A DNA stretch of 64,000 nucleotides from Rarobacter incanus (GTDB lineage Bacteria > Actinomycetota > Actinomycetes > Actinomycetales > Cellulomonadaceae): NCBI RefSeq assembly GCF_006715765.1, contig NZ_VFNV01000001.1, forward strand, positions 682,001 through 746,000, read 5' to 3'. The first letter of the stretch is position 1. Each line of letters opens with the position of its first letter. The notes under the pieces are model-generated. The model was not told where the DNA came from and ran no database searches. It saw only the letters and a list, made by a program, of their open reading frames with translations. A program made the translations under genes and the position numbers. Of this stretch, positions 9,797 through 19,275 are shown piece by piece.

Positions 9797-11685
9797 TTCT
9801 TCTTAGCGTCCTTCGACTCTTTGGTCGATTGCTCGGAGGAAAGCGCGGCGATGAATGCTTCTTGGGGGACATCGACACGCCCGATCGTCTTCATCCGCTT
9901 CTTGCCTTCCTTCTGCTTTTCGAGCAGCTTGCGCTTACGCGAAATATCGCCGCCGTAGCACTTAGCCAACACGTCCTTGCGGATGGCGCGGATGGTTTCG
10001 CGGGCGATGACCCGCGAACCGATCGCGGCCTGCACCGGGACCTCGAATTGCTGGCGCGGGATCAGTTCCTTGAGCTTCGCCGTCATCATGACGCCGTATG
10101 CGTAGGCCTTGTCCTTGTGGACAATGGCGCTGAAGGCGTCGACCTGTTCGCCCTGCAGCAGGATGTCGACCTTGACCAGGTCGGCTACCTGCTCGCCGCT
10201 CGGTTCGTAATCGAGCGATGCGTATCCGCGCGTGCGCGACTTCAACTGGTCAAAGAAGTCGAAAACGATTTCGGCCAGCGGCAGTGTGTAGCGCATCTCG
10301 ACGCGATCCGCCGACAGGTAGTCCATCCCCAGCAGGTCGCCGCGGCGCGTCTGGCACAGCTCCATGATGGCGCCGATGAACTCGCTGGGCGCCAGGATGG
10401 TCGCGCGGACCACCGGTTCGCGCACCTCCTTGATCTTACCCCCGGGGAACTCACTGGGATTGGTCACGTGTACCTCGGATTTGTCCTCCAAGACGACGTC
10501 GTAGATGACGTTGGGCGCGGTCGAGATTAGGTCCAGGCCGAACTCACGGTCCAACCGTTCGCGGACGATCTCCAGGTGCAGCAGGCCCAGGAACCCGACG
10601 CGGAAGCCGAATCCCAGCGCGACGGAGGTTTCCGGTTCGTAGTTGAGCGCGGCGTCGTTGAGCTTGAGCTTGTCCAATGCGTCGCGCAACGCCGGGTAGT
10701 CGGATCCATCGATGGGGTAGAGCCCGGAAAAAACCATCGGCTTGGGGTCGGAATAGCCGGAAAGCGGCTCGGTGGCCCCGGCCTGCAGGCTGGTGATCGT
10801 GTCGCCCACTTTGGACTGGCGAACGTCCTTGACGCCCGTGATGAGGTAGCCCACCTCGCCCACGCCCAGACCCGCCGTCGGGATCGGCTCCGGCGAAATG
10901 ACACCAATCTCCAGCAGCTCGTGCGCGGCCTTGGTCGACATCATCGCGATGCGTTCGCGCGGGCGCAGCGCCCCATCGACGACGCGAACATAGGTAACGA
11001 CGCCGCGGAATGTGTCGTACACGGAATCGAAAATCATGGCCCGGCACGGCCCCTCGGATTTACCCTGCGGCGCGGGCACCACCCGAACGATCTTGTCCAA
11101 GAGCGCCTCGACGCCCTCACCCGTCTTACCCGAAACCTTCAGGACATCGGCCGGATCGCATCCGACCAAACCGGCAATCTCCTCGGCGTACTTTTCGGGC
11201 TGCGCCGCCGGCAGGTCGATCTTGTTGAGGACCGGAATGATCTCCAGTTCGTTGTCGAGCGCCAGATACAGGTTCGCAAGCGTCTGCGCTTCGATGCCCT
11301 GCGCCGCATCTACCAAGAGCACCGCGCCCTCGCACGCCGCGAGCGACCTGGACACCTCGTAGGTGAAGTCCACGTGCCCGGGGGTGTCGATCATGTTGAG
11401 CGCGTACGCGCGCTCGGTGCCGTCTTCATCGCGCACCGCCCACGGCATCCGCACGGCCTGCGATTTGATCGTGATTCCGCGTTCACGCTCGATATCCATG
11501 CGATCGAGGTACTGCGCGCGCATGGCGCGTGCCTCAACCACGCCGGTGAGCTGGAGCATGCGGTCCGCCAGCGTGGACTTGCCGTGGTCGATGTGCGCGA
11601 TGATGCAGAAGTTGCGCAGCAACTTAGGAGCCGTCGCGGCCGGTTGGATGGCGCGGGCGGTGGCGGGGCTCGGGATTGGTGACAC
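9793..11685 (-). CDS. lepA: Elongation factor 4 (LepA)
   Basis: A translational GTPase of about 630 residues. G1 is AHIDHGKST near residue 31, followed by [14 protein letters not shown] and [12 protein letters not shown] (G3). The LepA-specific C-terminal domain ends in [17 protein letters not shown]4 can back-translocate ribosomes and matters under ionic or cold stress. The frame is open upstream to 11799, but homologues start close to '[10 protein letters not shown]', so I chose GTG at 11685; the SD there is weak. It overlaps hemW by 4 bases. Confidence 0.95.
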   Translation of the reverse strand: MSPIPSPATARAIQPAATAPKLLRNFCIIAHIDHGKSTLADRMLQLTGVVEARAMRAQYLDRMDIERERGITIKSQAVRMPWAVRDEDGTERAYALNMIDTPGHVDFTYEVSRSLAACEGAVLLVDAAQGIEAQTLANLYLALDNELEIIPVLNKIDLPAAQPEKYAEEIAGLVGCDPADVLKVSGKTGEGVEALLDKIVRVVPAPQGKSEGPCRAMIFDSVYDTFRGVVTYVRVVDGALRPRERIAMMSTKAAHELLEIGVISPEPIPTAGLGVGEVGYLITGVKDVRQSKVGDTITSLQAGATEPLSGYSDPKPMVFSGLYPIDGSDYPALRDALDKLKLNDAALNYEPETSVALGFGFRVGFLGLLHLEIVRERLDREFGLDLISTAPNVIYDVVLEDKSEVHVTNPSEFPGGKIKEVREPVVRATILAPSEFIGAIMELCQTRRGDLLGMDYLSADRVEMRYTLPLAEIVFDFFDQLKSRTRGYASLDYEPSGEQVADLVKVDILLQGEQVDAFSAIVHKDKAYAYGVMMTAKLKELIPRQQFEVPVQAAIGSRVIARETIRAIRKDVLAKCYGGDISRKRKLLEKQKEGKKRMKTIGRVDVPQEAFIAALSSEQSTKESKDAKKK

Positions 11686-11913
11686 GGTCTTTTCAGGCTC
11701 CGAATCGTGAGGGGTAAGGGCGACGGGCGCGCCATGCCGGTGGGCGGGCGACGCTATACGGCCTCCCATTCTTCCACGGAAAACCCGGCTCGGTCGCAAC
11801 GCATTGCCGCGCGCTTACCAATGGCGCAACGCCGCCGACACCGAAATCCCGCCTCGGTCGTGGCGCCTTCGCGCGTTTGCGGTCGTGGGATGACTGGGCC
11901 GCATAATTGCCAT

Positions 11914-12696
11914 ATGACCGACGAGTTCCCCGCCTCCCCTCCCCCCGCCGCCACTGCACCCAGCACCTGGTCTGGGCCCGCTGCGCACCCCGCTGCCGCC
12001 GACCACCTATCGACGCTGCGCCTTGGCCAGTCATGGGTCCGGAACCTTCTTGGGGGTGCCGACCCCTCGGCCCCGGTGCCCTGGTGCGGAACCTGGCAGG
12101 TCGCCGACGTCGCGCTGCACCTTGGAACCGTCCACCTGTGGGCGGCCGCGATGATGCGCGGGGTTGACATCGGCGTGCACGATCCCGCAGCTCCGCGCGA
12201 CCGCGAGTCGCTGGTCGACTTCTACGATTTCGCTGCGAACATTCTGTGGGATTCGTGCGTGAGCCTGGACGCGGATCGCCGCGCGCTCACCCTGGACGGT
12301 CCCGGCCCGCCGGGATACTGGTGGCGCAGGCAGGCCAACGAGACACTGATTCACGCCGCGGACATTGCCCGCAGCCTCGCCGCGGACGAAACGCTCAACC
12401 AGGTCAGCGCCGAGCAGTGGGACGATGTCACCGATGAGGTCGTGTCGTCGCTGGCGCCCCGCCAGGTGCGGTTGCAGCGGCTTGCTCCCCCGGCGACCGC
12501 CATCGCCTTCCAGTCGACCGACACTGCGGCGCGGTGGGTGTGGGGCCCCGGCGACCCGGTGGCGAAGGTCAGCGGGCCGTCCAAGGATGTGGCCCTGACC
12601 TTGTGGGGGCGCACCTCCCCGTGGTTCGCGGCCCCCGAGATCGAGGGCGATGAGGATGCGGCACGCCGAGCGCTCGCCTCGAAGCTAACGCCGTGA
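11914..12696 (+). CDS. Maleylpyruvate isomerase / mycothiol-dependent (TIGR03083-like) family protein
   Basis: A 260-residue protein starting MTDEFPAS. Its pattern is that of the actinobacterial DinB-like mycothiol-dependent family: [18 protein letters not shown] near residues 50-67, a central '[17 protein letters not shown]' helix and a C-terminal MDMPI-type domain. DinB-fold members use a metal and often mycothiol. The usual second-helix metal histidine seems to be present as 'ETLIHAAD'. Substrate is unknown. It is a single plus-strand gene, divergent from lepA and convergent with gltD. Confidence 0.75.
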   Translation: MTDEFPASPPPAATAPSTWSGPAAHPAAADHLSTLRLGQSWVRNLLGGADPSAPVPWCGTWQVADVALHLGTVHLWAAAMMRGVDIGVHDPAAPRDRESLVDFYDFAANILWDSCVSLDADRRALTLDGPGPPGYWWRRQANETLIHAADIARSLAADETLNQVSAEQWDDVTDEVVSSLAPRQVRLQRLAPPATAIAFQSTDTAARWVWGPGDPVAKVSGPSKDVALTLWGRTSPWFAAPEIEGDEDAARRALASKLTP

Positions 12697-12744
12697 TGCT
12701 CCCCCGCGATGGGTGAGGATCGCTTCGCGCTATCCGGCAAACTG

Positions 12745-14217
12745 CTACGCGCGCAGTGGCTGCTCCGTGGCGCCGATGGCGTGCGGCAGCTCCGTGCGCC
12801 CCATCAGGTACTTGTCCACCTCCGCGGCCGCAGACCGGCCCTCGGCGATCGCCCACACGATAAGCGACTGGCCGCGCCCGGCGTCCCCGGCGACGAACAC
12901 GCCGTCGACCTGGGTCGAATAGTCGTCCGCGCGCTCCACGCGGCCGCGCTCATCGACGCCCAGGCCCCAGTCGCGGCCCATCTCGGCCCTATCGACACCG
13001 ACGAATCCCATGGCCAGCACCACTAGCTGCGCCGGCAGCCGGATCGGGGCACTCGAAATGGGAACGAAACGTCCCGCGTCGAATTCGACCTGTTCTAGCT
13101 CGATATGCGTCACTGAGCCGGATTCGTCCCCCAGCAAACGACTGGTCGACACCTGGAAGAGCCTTTCGCCGCCCTCCTCGTGCGAGCTGGATACCTTGAA
13201 AATTGCTGGGTGGATCGGCCACGGTTGGTTAGCGGGGCGGCCGGCCGGCGGCTGCGGCATGATTTCCAATTGAGTGATGGATCGTGCGCCCTGGCGCACG
13301 GCGGTGCCGATGCAGTCCGATCCGGTGTCGCCGCCGCCGACGACGATCACGTCCAGGCCGTTTGCGTCGTAGTGCTCGGTCACGTCCTTGCCAAGCGCCT
13401 TGCGCGTCGCGGGGACCAGGTAGTCCATGGCCTGGATGACCCCACCCAGCTCTCGCCCGGGGACCGGCAGATCGCGCGGAGTCGGCGAACCGATCGCGAT
13501 CACCACGGCTTCGTATTGCTCTCGCAACTGGGCGATCGTCGTGTCCTTGCCGACGTCGATTCCGCACCGGAACGCCGTCCCCTCGGCGATCATCTGATCG
13601 ATGCGGCGGTCAATGACCGACGAGGCCATCTTGAACTCCGGTATCCCGTACCGCAAAAGCCCGCCGGGCGCGTCGGATCGTTCATACACGGTCACCTGGT
13701 GCCCTGCGCGCGTGAGTTGCTGGGCGGCCGCTAGGCCCGCGGGCCCGGAGCCGACCACGGCGACGCGGTTGCCGGTGTGCCGGTTGATCACCATCGGCGT
13801 TATCAGTCCGCGGCTGAAGCCCTCCTCCGCGATCGCCACCTCGATGTTGCGTATGGTCACCGCGGGGTCATTGATCGAAAGCACGCATCCGGATTCGCAC
13901 AGCGCCGGGCACAGCCGACCGGTGACCTCGGGAAGATTGTTGGTCGCGTGCAGCCGCTCGACCGCATCCTCCCAGTGGCCGGTGCGCACCAGGTCATTCC
14001 ATTCGGGCACCAGGTTGCCGAGCGGGCAGGAAAAGTGGCAGAACGGGACCCCGCAGTCCATACAGCGGCTGGCCTGCCGCCGGGTCATATCCAGGCCTGC
14101 CGCGCCCTCGGGCTTGCTGGGGTGCACCTCGGCAAAGTCGCGTATCCGCAAAGGTACGGGTCGGTCCAACGGCAACTCACGGTTGCGCGTCCGCAAGAAC
14201 CCGCGCGGATCTGCCAT
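12745..14217 (-). CDS. gltD: Glutamate synthase, small (beta) subunit GltD
   Basis: A 490-residue NADPH-dependent oxidoreductase. The N-terminal iron-sulfur motif has cysteines at 52, 55, 60 and 64 ([13 protein letters not shown]). An FAD site [13 protein letters not shown] (about 156-168) and an NAD(P) site GGGDTGSDC (about 295-303) follow. GltD passes NADPH electrons to GltB, which makes glutamate from glutamine and 2-oxoglutarate. The large subunit gltB normally sits just upstream; here the upstream neighbour is a 3' end of unrelated genes, so gltB is elsewhere or absent. Some GltD homologues act with other partners. Confidence 0.92.
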   Translation of the reverse strand: MADPRGFLRTRNRELPLDRPVPLRIRDFAEVHPSKPEGAAGLDMTRRQASRCMDCGVPFCHFSCPLGNLVPEWNDLVRTGHWEDAVERLHATNNLPEVTGRLCPALCESGCVLSINDPAVTIRNIEVAIAEEGFSRGLITPMVINRHTGNRVAVVGSGPAGLAAAQQLTRAGHQVTVYERSDAPGGLLRYGIPEFKMASSVIDRRIDQMIAEGTAFRCGIDVGKDTTIAQLREQYEAVVIAIGSPTPRDLPVPGRELGGVIQAMDYLVPATRKALGKDVTEHYDANGLDVIVVGGGDTGSDCIGTAVRQGARSITQLEIMPQPPAGRPANQPWPIHPAIFKVSSSHEEGGERLFQVSTSRLLGDESGSVTHIELEQVEFDAGRFVPISSAPIRLPAQLVVLAMGFVGVDRAEMGRDWGLGVDERGRVERADDYSTQVDGVFVAGDAGRGQSLIVWAIAEGRSAAAEVDKYLMGRTELPHAIGATEQPLRA

Positions 14218-14316
14218 CGAAGTACCCCTTTGCTAACGTGCGACTAATGTGGCAACGCTAGCGGGTGACTTGGGCGCAGGCGGGGAACGAAAGTCCCGGC
14301 GAGGGGGCTCTCGTCC

Positions 14317-15162
14317 CTAATTCTTTAGTGTCATGGCAACGGATACATCCAGTTCGGACCGGCCGCCGCCCGCAAACACTCCCTTGAACGGAGGGACGTC
14401 ATCGTATTCGCGCCCGCGCCCGACCACGACGTGCTGGTCGCCCGCCACCACCCTGTTCGTCGGGTCGTAGGGGCGCCACGAACCGGCCCACCACTCGACC
14501 CAGGCGTGGGATTGGCCGACTACCGTTTCCTGGTCTAGATCCGCAGCCGCGCGCGGGTCGTAATAGCCGGACACATACAGCGCCGGAATTCCGACCGAGC
14601 GCAACGCCCCGACGGTCAGGTGTGCGATGTCCTGGCAGACGCCCTTGCGCTCCTGCCAGGCCTCGCTGGCCGGGGTGTGCACGGTGGTCACGCCCGGAAC
14701 GTATTCCATCGCGTCGCGGATGGCGTCGCTGATCAGCAGCGCCGCCTGGTGGGGGGAATTGCCTTCGATGCAATCCAGCGCCAGCGCGCGCACGTCGTCG
14801 GGAACCACGGTGACGTGCGAATGCGTCAGGTATACCGACTGCCGGTCGCACAGCGCCGGATCGCGCAGGTCTTCCCAGGTCGCGCTCGGATCATCGAACC
14901 CCTCGGGGCCGGCCAGTTCCACCAACGATGCGGCGACGAGCGTGAGGTGATCGTGGGGGCGCAGGACCTCGAACGACACCACGCGCGTGCCCCAATAGTC
15001 CGTGTAGTCGTAGCGCGATGACAGCGGATCGATGTTGACGCTGACATCCACGATCCGTTGACCGCGTCCCGCAACGGGAATCATGCGCGCCTCGTTGTAC
15101 GACGCGCGGACCGTGTCCTGGTACTTGAACGCGTTGGTGTGGACAACTTCGTAGCGGTTCAC
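14317..15162 (-). CDS. Transglutaminase-like family protein
   Basis: A 281-residue protein. The N-terminal beta domain (residues ~1-90, RYEVVHTNAFKYQDTV) matches the bacterial transglutaminase-like N domain. The core shows Cys in ERKGVCQDIAHL, His in QSHAWVEWW and Asp in YDPTNR, so the papain-like triad is intact. Members act as proteases or amidases. The GTG at 15162 has GGAGGAGG 6-10 bases upstream and overlaps the alpha-E stop (GTGA), so it is the last gene of a coupled three-gene operon. Confidence 0.9.
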   Translation of the reverse strand: MNRYEVVHTNAFKYQDTVRASYNEARMIPVAGRGQRIVDVSVNIDPLSSRYDYTDYWGTRVVSFEVLRPHDHLTLVAASLVELAGPEGFDDPSATWEDLRDPALCDRQSVYLTHSHVTVVPDDVRALALDCIEGNSPHQAALLISDAIRDAMEYVPGVTTVHTPASEAWQERKGVCQDIAHLTVGALRSVGIPALYVSGYYDPRAAADLDQETVVGQSHAWVEWWAGSWRPYDPTNRVVAGDQHVVVGRGREYDDVPPFKGVFAGGGRSELDVSVAMTLKN

Positions 15163-16091
15163 AGCGCCTCCTCCACCCATTCCATCGCGACTTCGGTCGG
15201 GAAATACCGCTTCCTGATGGCATCGGACGCGGCGGCGCACGCCAATTGGACGCGCTCCATTGCCGTCGGCAGCTCACTCATCAGCTCGTGTGGGCGCGCG
15301 TATTCCAAAGCGACCCGCGCCAGTCCGAGCTCACGCAAGGCCTCGTCCGTCACCCCGTATCGGTCTTCATTCGGGTTGAGCGCGCGCAGGCATTCCTCCG
15401 CCCGCGTCAGGGCATTCACGATCGACCTGGGAAACAACCGGTCCAGCACCAAGAATCCCGCGGCACGTTCGTCGCTGGCGCGGCCGCGGTAGGTGCGCAG
15501 GAACGCCTCGTAGGCGCCGCACGATCGCAGCATCGTCGTCCACCCCGGGCCGGTGGCACCCAGGTGAGCCTGGGAGGTGATCAGACGTGCCGTCATATCC
15601 GCTCGTTCGATGGAGCGGCCCAGGATCATAAACAACCAGGTTTCATCGTGGCTTGTGCCGGAATCCTGGACGCCGGCAACGACCGCAGCGCGTTCCCGCA
15701 CCCAGGAAAAGTAGTCGTGCGGCGTCGAATTGCGGATCAAGCCCACGACGCCGTTGCGGGTGGTGTTGAGGCATTCCCACAGTTCTGTGGAAACGATTTC
15801 CCGGGCGCGCCTGGCATTTTCTCGCGCCGCGATCAACGCCCCGGCGATGGCGGATGGATTGTCGCGGTCGTGGGCAAGGATTTCCAGCAGGTCGGACTTC
15901 GTCACGAGCGTGCCGTCGAGCGGCACCGGCCGGTCCATGATCGTTAGCAACGATCGGCACGCCATGTCTTCTTCTGCCCACGGGTCCTCGGAGAGCAGCT
16001 GGACGTGCACGTCCAAGATCCGCGCCGTGTCGTCGGCGCGTTCGACGTACCTTCCGATCCAAAACAGCGATTCGGCGATGCGGCTCAGCAT
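15159..16091 (-). CDS. Alpha-E domain protein (DUF403)
   Basis: A 310-residue, all-helical protein starting MLSRIAESLFWIGRYVERAD, the DUF403/alpha-E signature, with further motifs DTARILDVHVQLL and SQAHLGATGPGWT. The family has no known catalytic residues. It is nearly always encoded with a circularly permuted ATP-grasp enzyme and a transglutaminase, exactly as here, which suggests it is an accessory of a peptide-bond forming system. It overlaps the upstream gene by 7 bases and the downstream gene by 4. Confidence 0.92.
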   Translation of the reverse strand: MLSRIAESLFWIGRYVERADDTARILDVHVQLLSEDPWAEEDMACRSLLTIMDRPVPLDGTLVTKSDLLEILAHDRDNPSAIAGALIAARENARRAREIVSTELWECLNTTRNGVVGLIRNSTPHDYFSWVRERAAVVAGVQDSGTSHDETWLFMILGRSIERADMTARLITSQAHLGATGPGWTTMLRSCGAYEAFLRTYRGRASDERAAGFLVLDRLFPRSIVNALTRAEECLRALNPNEDRYGVTDEALRELGLARVALEYARPHELMSELPTAMERVQLACAAASDAIRKRYFPTEVAMEWVEEAL

Positions 16092-17689
16092 GTCGGCCCC
16101 CCAGATGCGATGTCGCTAGCTTGCTGTTGTTGTTGCTGCTGTTGGTTGAGAGCCAACGAGGCCACCGTCGAATCGTGCGGGTTGGTGGTCAGCGGCACGC
16201 TTTCGGCAACTCGCGAATACCCCGTTGCCGCGGGCTTATCGGGGCGCCGGCCCCGCCCCGTTCCCAGCACCCAGGTGTCCTTCGACCCGCCGCCCTGTGA
16301 CGAGTTGACGACCAGTTGCCCCTCCGGCAGCGCCACGCGAGTCAGGCCGCCGGGCAGCACCCACACGTCGTCGCCGTCGTTGACCGCGAACGGGCGCAGA
16401 TCGATGTGGCGGGGGGCCAGGTGCCCATCCACCCAGGTGGGTGCCGTCGACAGTTGGACGACCGGTTGCGCAATCCATCCGCGGGGGTCATCGACCAGCT
16501 TTGCGCGCAACTCATCGAGTTCTTTTCGTGAGGCGGCGGGGCCGACGACGATACCCTTTCCTCCGGATCCGTCGACCGGCTTGACGACCAATTCATCCAA
16601 CCGGTCCAGCACCTCGGACAAGGATTGCGGTTCTTGGAGGCGCCATGTCTGAACGTTCGGGATAATCGGTTCCTCCGCCAGGTAGTAGCGGATCAGGTCC
16701 GGGACGTAGGTGTAAACGAGCTTGTCGTCGGCGACCCCGTTGCCTACGGCGTTCGCAATGGTGACGTTGCCCTGGCGGGCAACGTTGAGGAGCCCCGGCA
16801 CGCCCAGCAGTGAATCCGCACGGAAATGTACCGGATCGAGAAATTCGTCGTCCACGCGCCGATAGATGACGTCGACACGGCGGCGCCCCTCCGTGGTGCG
16901 CATCCACACGCGGTTCGAGGCCACGAAGAGGTCCGAGCCTTCGACCAGTTCAACGCCCATGAGTCGTGCCAGCAGGGAGTGTTCGAAGTAGGCGGAGTTG
17001 AAGACGCCCGGGGTGAGGACCACGACCGTCGGTTCCGCGCTCGCGGCCGCAGGGGCCGCCTTGGTCAGGGCCTGCAAGAGATGGCGCGGGTACCCATCGA
17101 CGGGCCGGATGCGCAGCTGCGCGAAGAGTTCGGGGAACGACTGCGCCATCGCCCGCCGGTTGGAAACGACGTAAGAGACGCCCGACGGGATGCGCACGTT
17201 GTCTTCGAGAACCCGAAACTGTCCGTCGGCATCTCGGATCAGATCGATTCCCGAAACGTGGGCCCTGACCCCATTCGCGGGGATCACACCGAATGCTTCG
17301 CGGTGAAACTCCGAACAGGATTGAATCAATGTGAGCGGAACGACGCCGTCGCGCACGCACTGTTGCTGCCCGTAGACGTCATCGAGAAAGGCCTCGAGCG
17401 CGCGCACGCGCTGGGCGACGCCCGACTCGATCGTCTGCCATTCGACGGCGTCAATGACCCTAGGCACAACGTCGAGGGGGAATGGTCGCTCTTCGCCCGC
17501 AAAGTCAAAAGTCACGCCCTGGTTCACGTAGCTGCGGGCAAGCGCGTCCGCGCGAGCCTGGATTTCGCCCGGCGATAGGGCCTGCAAAATCCGGTGCAGC
17601 GGCACGCTGGCGCGGTGCGGTTTCGCGTCGCGGGAGAACATTTCGTCCCAGGGCGCACCCTGTTCGTAACGATCGAAGACGGCTGCCAT
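16085..17689 (-). CDS. Circularly permuted ATP-grasp type 2 protein (DUF404/407)
   Basis: About 534 residues from ATG at 17689 (MAAVFDRYEQGAPWDEMF). Family motifs are visible: GVTFDFAGEERPFPLDVVPR, RVLEDNVRIPSGVSYV, DVIYRRVDDEFLDP and the ATP-grasp element VVKPVDGSGGKGIVVGP. Related proteins are proposed to be peptide or amide ligases acting with alpha-E and transglutaminase partners; the actual product is not known. The C-terminus carries eight consecutive glutamines (16121-16144), unusual for this family. First gene of the operon. Its 5' region faces rpsT. Confidence 0.92.
   Translation of the reverse strand: MAAVFDRYEQGAPWDEMFSRDAKPHRASVPLHRILQALSPGEIQARADALARSYVNQGVTFDFAGEERPFPLDVVPRVIDAVEWQTIESGVAQRVRALEAFLDDVYGQQQCVRDGVVPLTLIQSCSEFHREAFGVIPANGVRAHVSGIDLIRDADGQFRVLEDNVRIPSGVSYVVSNRRAMAQSFPELFAQLRIRPVDGYPRHLLQALTKAAPAAASAEPTVVVLTPGVFNSAYFEHSLLARLMGVELVEGSDLFVASNRVWMRTTEGRRRVDVIYRRVDDEFLDPVHFRADSLLGVPGLLNVARQGNVTIANAVGNGVADDKLVYTYVPDLIRYYLAEEPIIPNVQTWRLQEPQSLSEVLDRLDELVVKPVDGSGGKGIVVGPAASRKELDELRAKLVDDPRGWIAQPVVQLSTAPTWVDGHLAPRHIDLRPFAVNDGDDVWVLPGGLTRVALPEGQLVVNSSQGGGSKDTWVLGTGRGRRPDKPAATGYSRVAESVPLTTNPHDSTVASLALNQQQQQQQQASDIASGGPTC
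16121..16144 (-). repeat. CAA/CAG trinucleotide run encoding eight glutamines
   Basis: Eight consecutive CAR codons (mixed CAA and CAG) near the 3' end of the ATP-grasp gene. It is followed by a short Ala/Ser/Gly/Pro tail and overlaps nothing else. The mixture of codons argues against a very recent slippage event. Confidence 0.9.
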
Positions 17690-17751
17690 AGTTAGACGGT
17701 AACCCGTGTGTGTAACATCCGAGTACCAAAATCGTTTCGTGGCGCAACCGC

Positions 17752-17780
17752 GGGACAAACAAATACTTCCGTGCTAACAT
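17752..17780 (+). promoter_or_regulatory. Candidate rpsT promoter
   Basis: GGGACA (17752-17757), a 17-base spacer, then an extended -10 TGCTAACAT ending at 17780 (TAACAT 17775-17780). This would give a leader of about 130 bases before rpsT, enough for the autogenous control known for S20 in other bacteria. Motif call by eye only. Confidence 0.45.
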
Positions 17781-17920
17781 TTACCGCTGTGTGCCCGCTG
17801 GGTCGGCTGGCACAACACCGCTTCCTCTCCACGGGTTCCCCACCCCAGTCCCGGAAGCGGGAGAGCCTTCAATGACCTGTCAGATTTCGCACCCGCGAAA
17901 ACACACAAGAGAGTCCAAAC

Positions 17921-18181
17921 GTGGCGAACATTAAGTCCCAGATCAAGCGGATCAAGACCAACGAGAAGGCGCGCCTGCGCAACAAGGCGGTCAAGTCCGA
18001 ACTCAAGACGCACGTCCGCAAGGTGCGCGAAGCTGTCGAGGCCGGCGACAAGGAAGCCGCCACGGCGGCTCTGACCGCTGCCTCGCGCAAGCTCGACAAG
18101 GCTGTGTCGAAGGGTGTTATTCACTCCAACCAGGCTGCGAACCGGAAGTCGGCTCTTGCCAAGGCAGTGAACAACGCCTGA
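17921..18181 (+). CDS. rpsT: 30S ribosomal protein S20
   Basis: An 86-residue, lysine- and arginine-rich protein starting [20 protein letters not shown], the S20 signature, with [20 protein letters not shown] towards the C-terminus. It binds 16S rRNA in the small subunit body. It is a monocistronic plus-strand gene flanked by a candidate promoter and a strong hairpin terminator. It lies next to holA on the opposite strand, a frequent actinobacterial arrangement. Confidence 0.97.
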   Translation: MANIKSQIKRIKTNEKARLRNKAVKSELKTHVRKVREAVEAGDKEAATAALTAASRKLDKAVSKGVIHSNQAANRKSALAKAVNNA

Positions 18182-18200
18182 CACTCGGTTCCTGGCTTGT

Positions 18201-18240
18201 GAGGTCGGGGTCGTGAACGCTTGTTCGCGGCCCCGACCTC
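18201..18240. terminator. Rho-independent-type hairpin between rpsT and holA
   Basis: An 18-bp stem (two G.U pairs when read on the plus strand) closes a 4-base GCTT loop, beginning 19 bases after the rpsT stop and followed by a T-rich TCTGTTTCTG. Being nearly symmetric, it could also serve holA transcripts from the other strand. Confidence 0.85.
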
Positions 18241-18270
18241 TCTGTTTCTGCTATCCGGTCCGGCGGGCCG

Positions 18271-19275
18271 TCAGCGCCGCCTCGCTTGTGCGCCAGCGCG
18301 CGCCGCAACGGCCAGGACAGCGCGCTCGACGGCGAAAACGGGATCCCGCGACATCCCTTTAACCTCGGCGTCGGCCCGCGCCGTCAGGACGATTGCTTCG
18401 GCCAAACCTGTGGGCGTCCAGTGGCGCAGATCGCGCCGGGATCGTTCCACCTGCCAGGGCGCTAGACCCAAGTCCTTGGCCGCGGAAGCGGGGCTGCCCG
18501 CGTGCGAGGCGACGAGAGCCAAGGTCCGCAGCTTCGATGCCAGCGCTCCAACCAACGGGACGGGGTCGGATCCGGTAGCCAATGCGTGCCGCAGCGCGAC
18601 AATCGCGGCCGCGGGTTGCCCGGCGACGGCCGCATCCGCCACGCGGAACGAGCTGACCTCCACCCGACCGCCGTAGTATCGTTCGACGCTCGTGAGATCA
18701 ACCATGCCCTCGGTGTCGTTGATGAGCTGGGCGCACGCGGCTGCGAGCTCGCGCAGGTCGGATCCCACCGCCTGCACCAACATGTCGACGGCATCGCTCG
18801 AGGCCCGACGCTTGCTGCGCTTGAATTCACTGGCAACGAATTGTGCCTTGTCCGCGTCCTTCTTAATCGCATCGCATACGACCCGCGGCACCTTGGCGGC
18901 CTTGAGCGCGTCCAGTAGCTTCTTGCCACGCACGCCACCACGGTGGACCAGGACCAGATACACGTCGGGTTCGGTCGAGCCAAGGTAGGCGATGACGTCC
19001 GGGATGAGGGGATCGGTGCAGGCTTGCACATTGTCGATGACGATGAAGCGTGGTTCGCCGAATAACGACGGGCTGGTGAGGACCTCCAGGTTCCCGCCCT
19101 GGTATGCGGCGGCATCGACGGTTGTGCGCTCCAATTCCGGATTCGCGAAGACGGCTTGCTCCCGCAACTGCGCCACCGCACGATCGACCAAGAGGCCCTC
19201 GGCACCGCTGACCAACACCACGGGGGCTAGCACGGCCTTGTCCCACGAGGTCGCGGACGGAGTCGCTGCGTTCAT
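18271..19275 (-). CDS. holA: DNA polymerase III, delta subunit
   Basis: A 334-residue protein of HolA type, the clamp-loader subunit that opens the beta clamp. Visible features are APVVLVSGAEGLLVDRAV at the N-terminus, FIVIDNVQACTD, DVYLVLVHRGGVRGKKLLDALK and a C-terminal helical domain with APWQVERSRRDLRHW. The start overlaps the comEC stop by 4 bases, the conserved comEA-comEC-holA order. Confidence 0.92.
   Translation of the reverse strand: MNAATPSATSWDKAVLAPVVLVSGAEGLLVDRAVAQLREQAVFANPELERTTVDAAAYQGGNLEVLTSPSLFGEPRFIVIDNVQACTDPLIPDVIAYLGSTEPDVYLVLVHRGGVRGKKLLDALKAAKVPRVVCDAIKKDADKAQFVASEFKRSKRRASSDAVDMLVQAVGSDLRELAAACAQLINDTEGMVDLTSVERYYGGRVEVSSFRVADAAVAGQPAAAIVALRHALATGSDPVPLVGALASKLRTLALVASHAGSPASAAKDLGLAPWQVERSRRDLRHWTPTGLAEAIVLTARADAEVKGMSRDPVFAVERAVLAVAARAGAQARRR

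Noticed and set aside
10576-11682. 368-residue plus-strand frame opposite lepA
   Set aside because: Antisense shadow of a conserved GTPase gene, without motifs.
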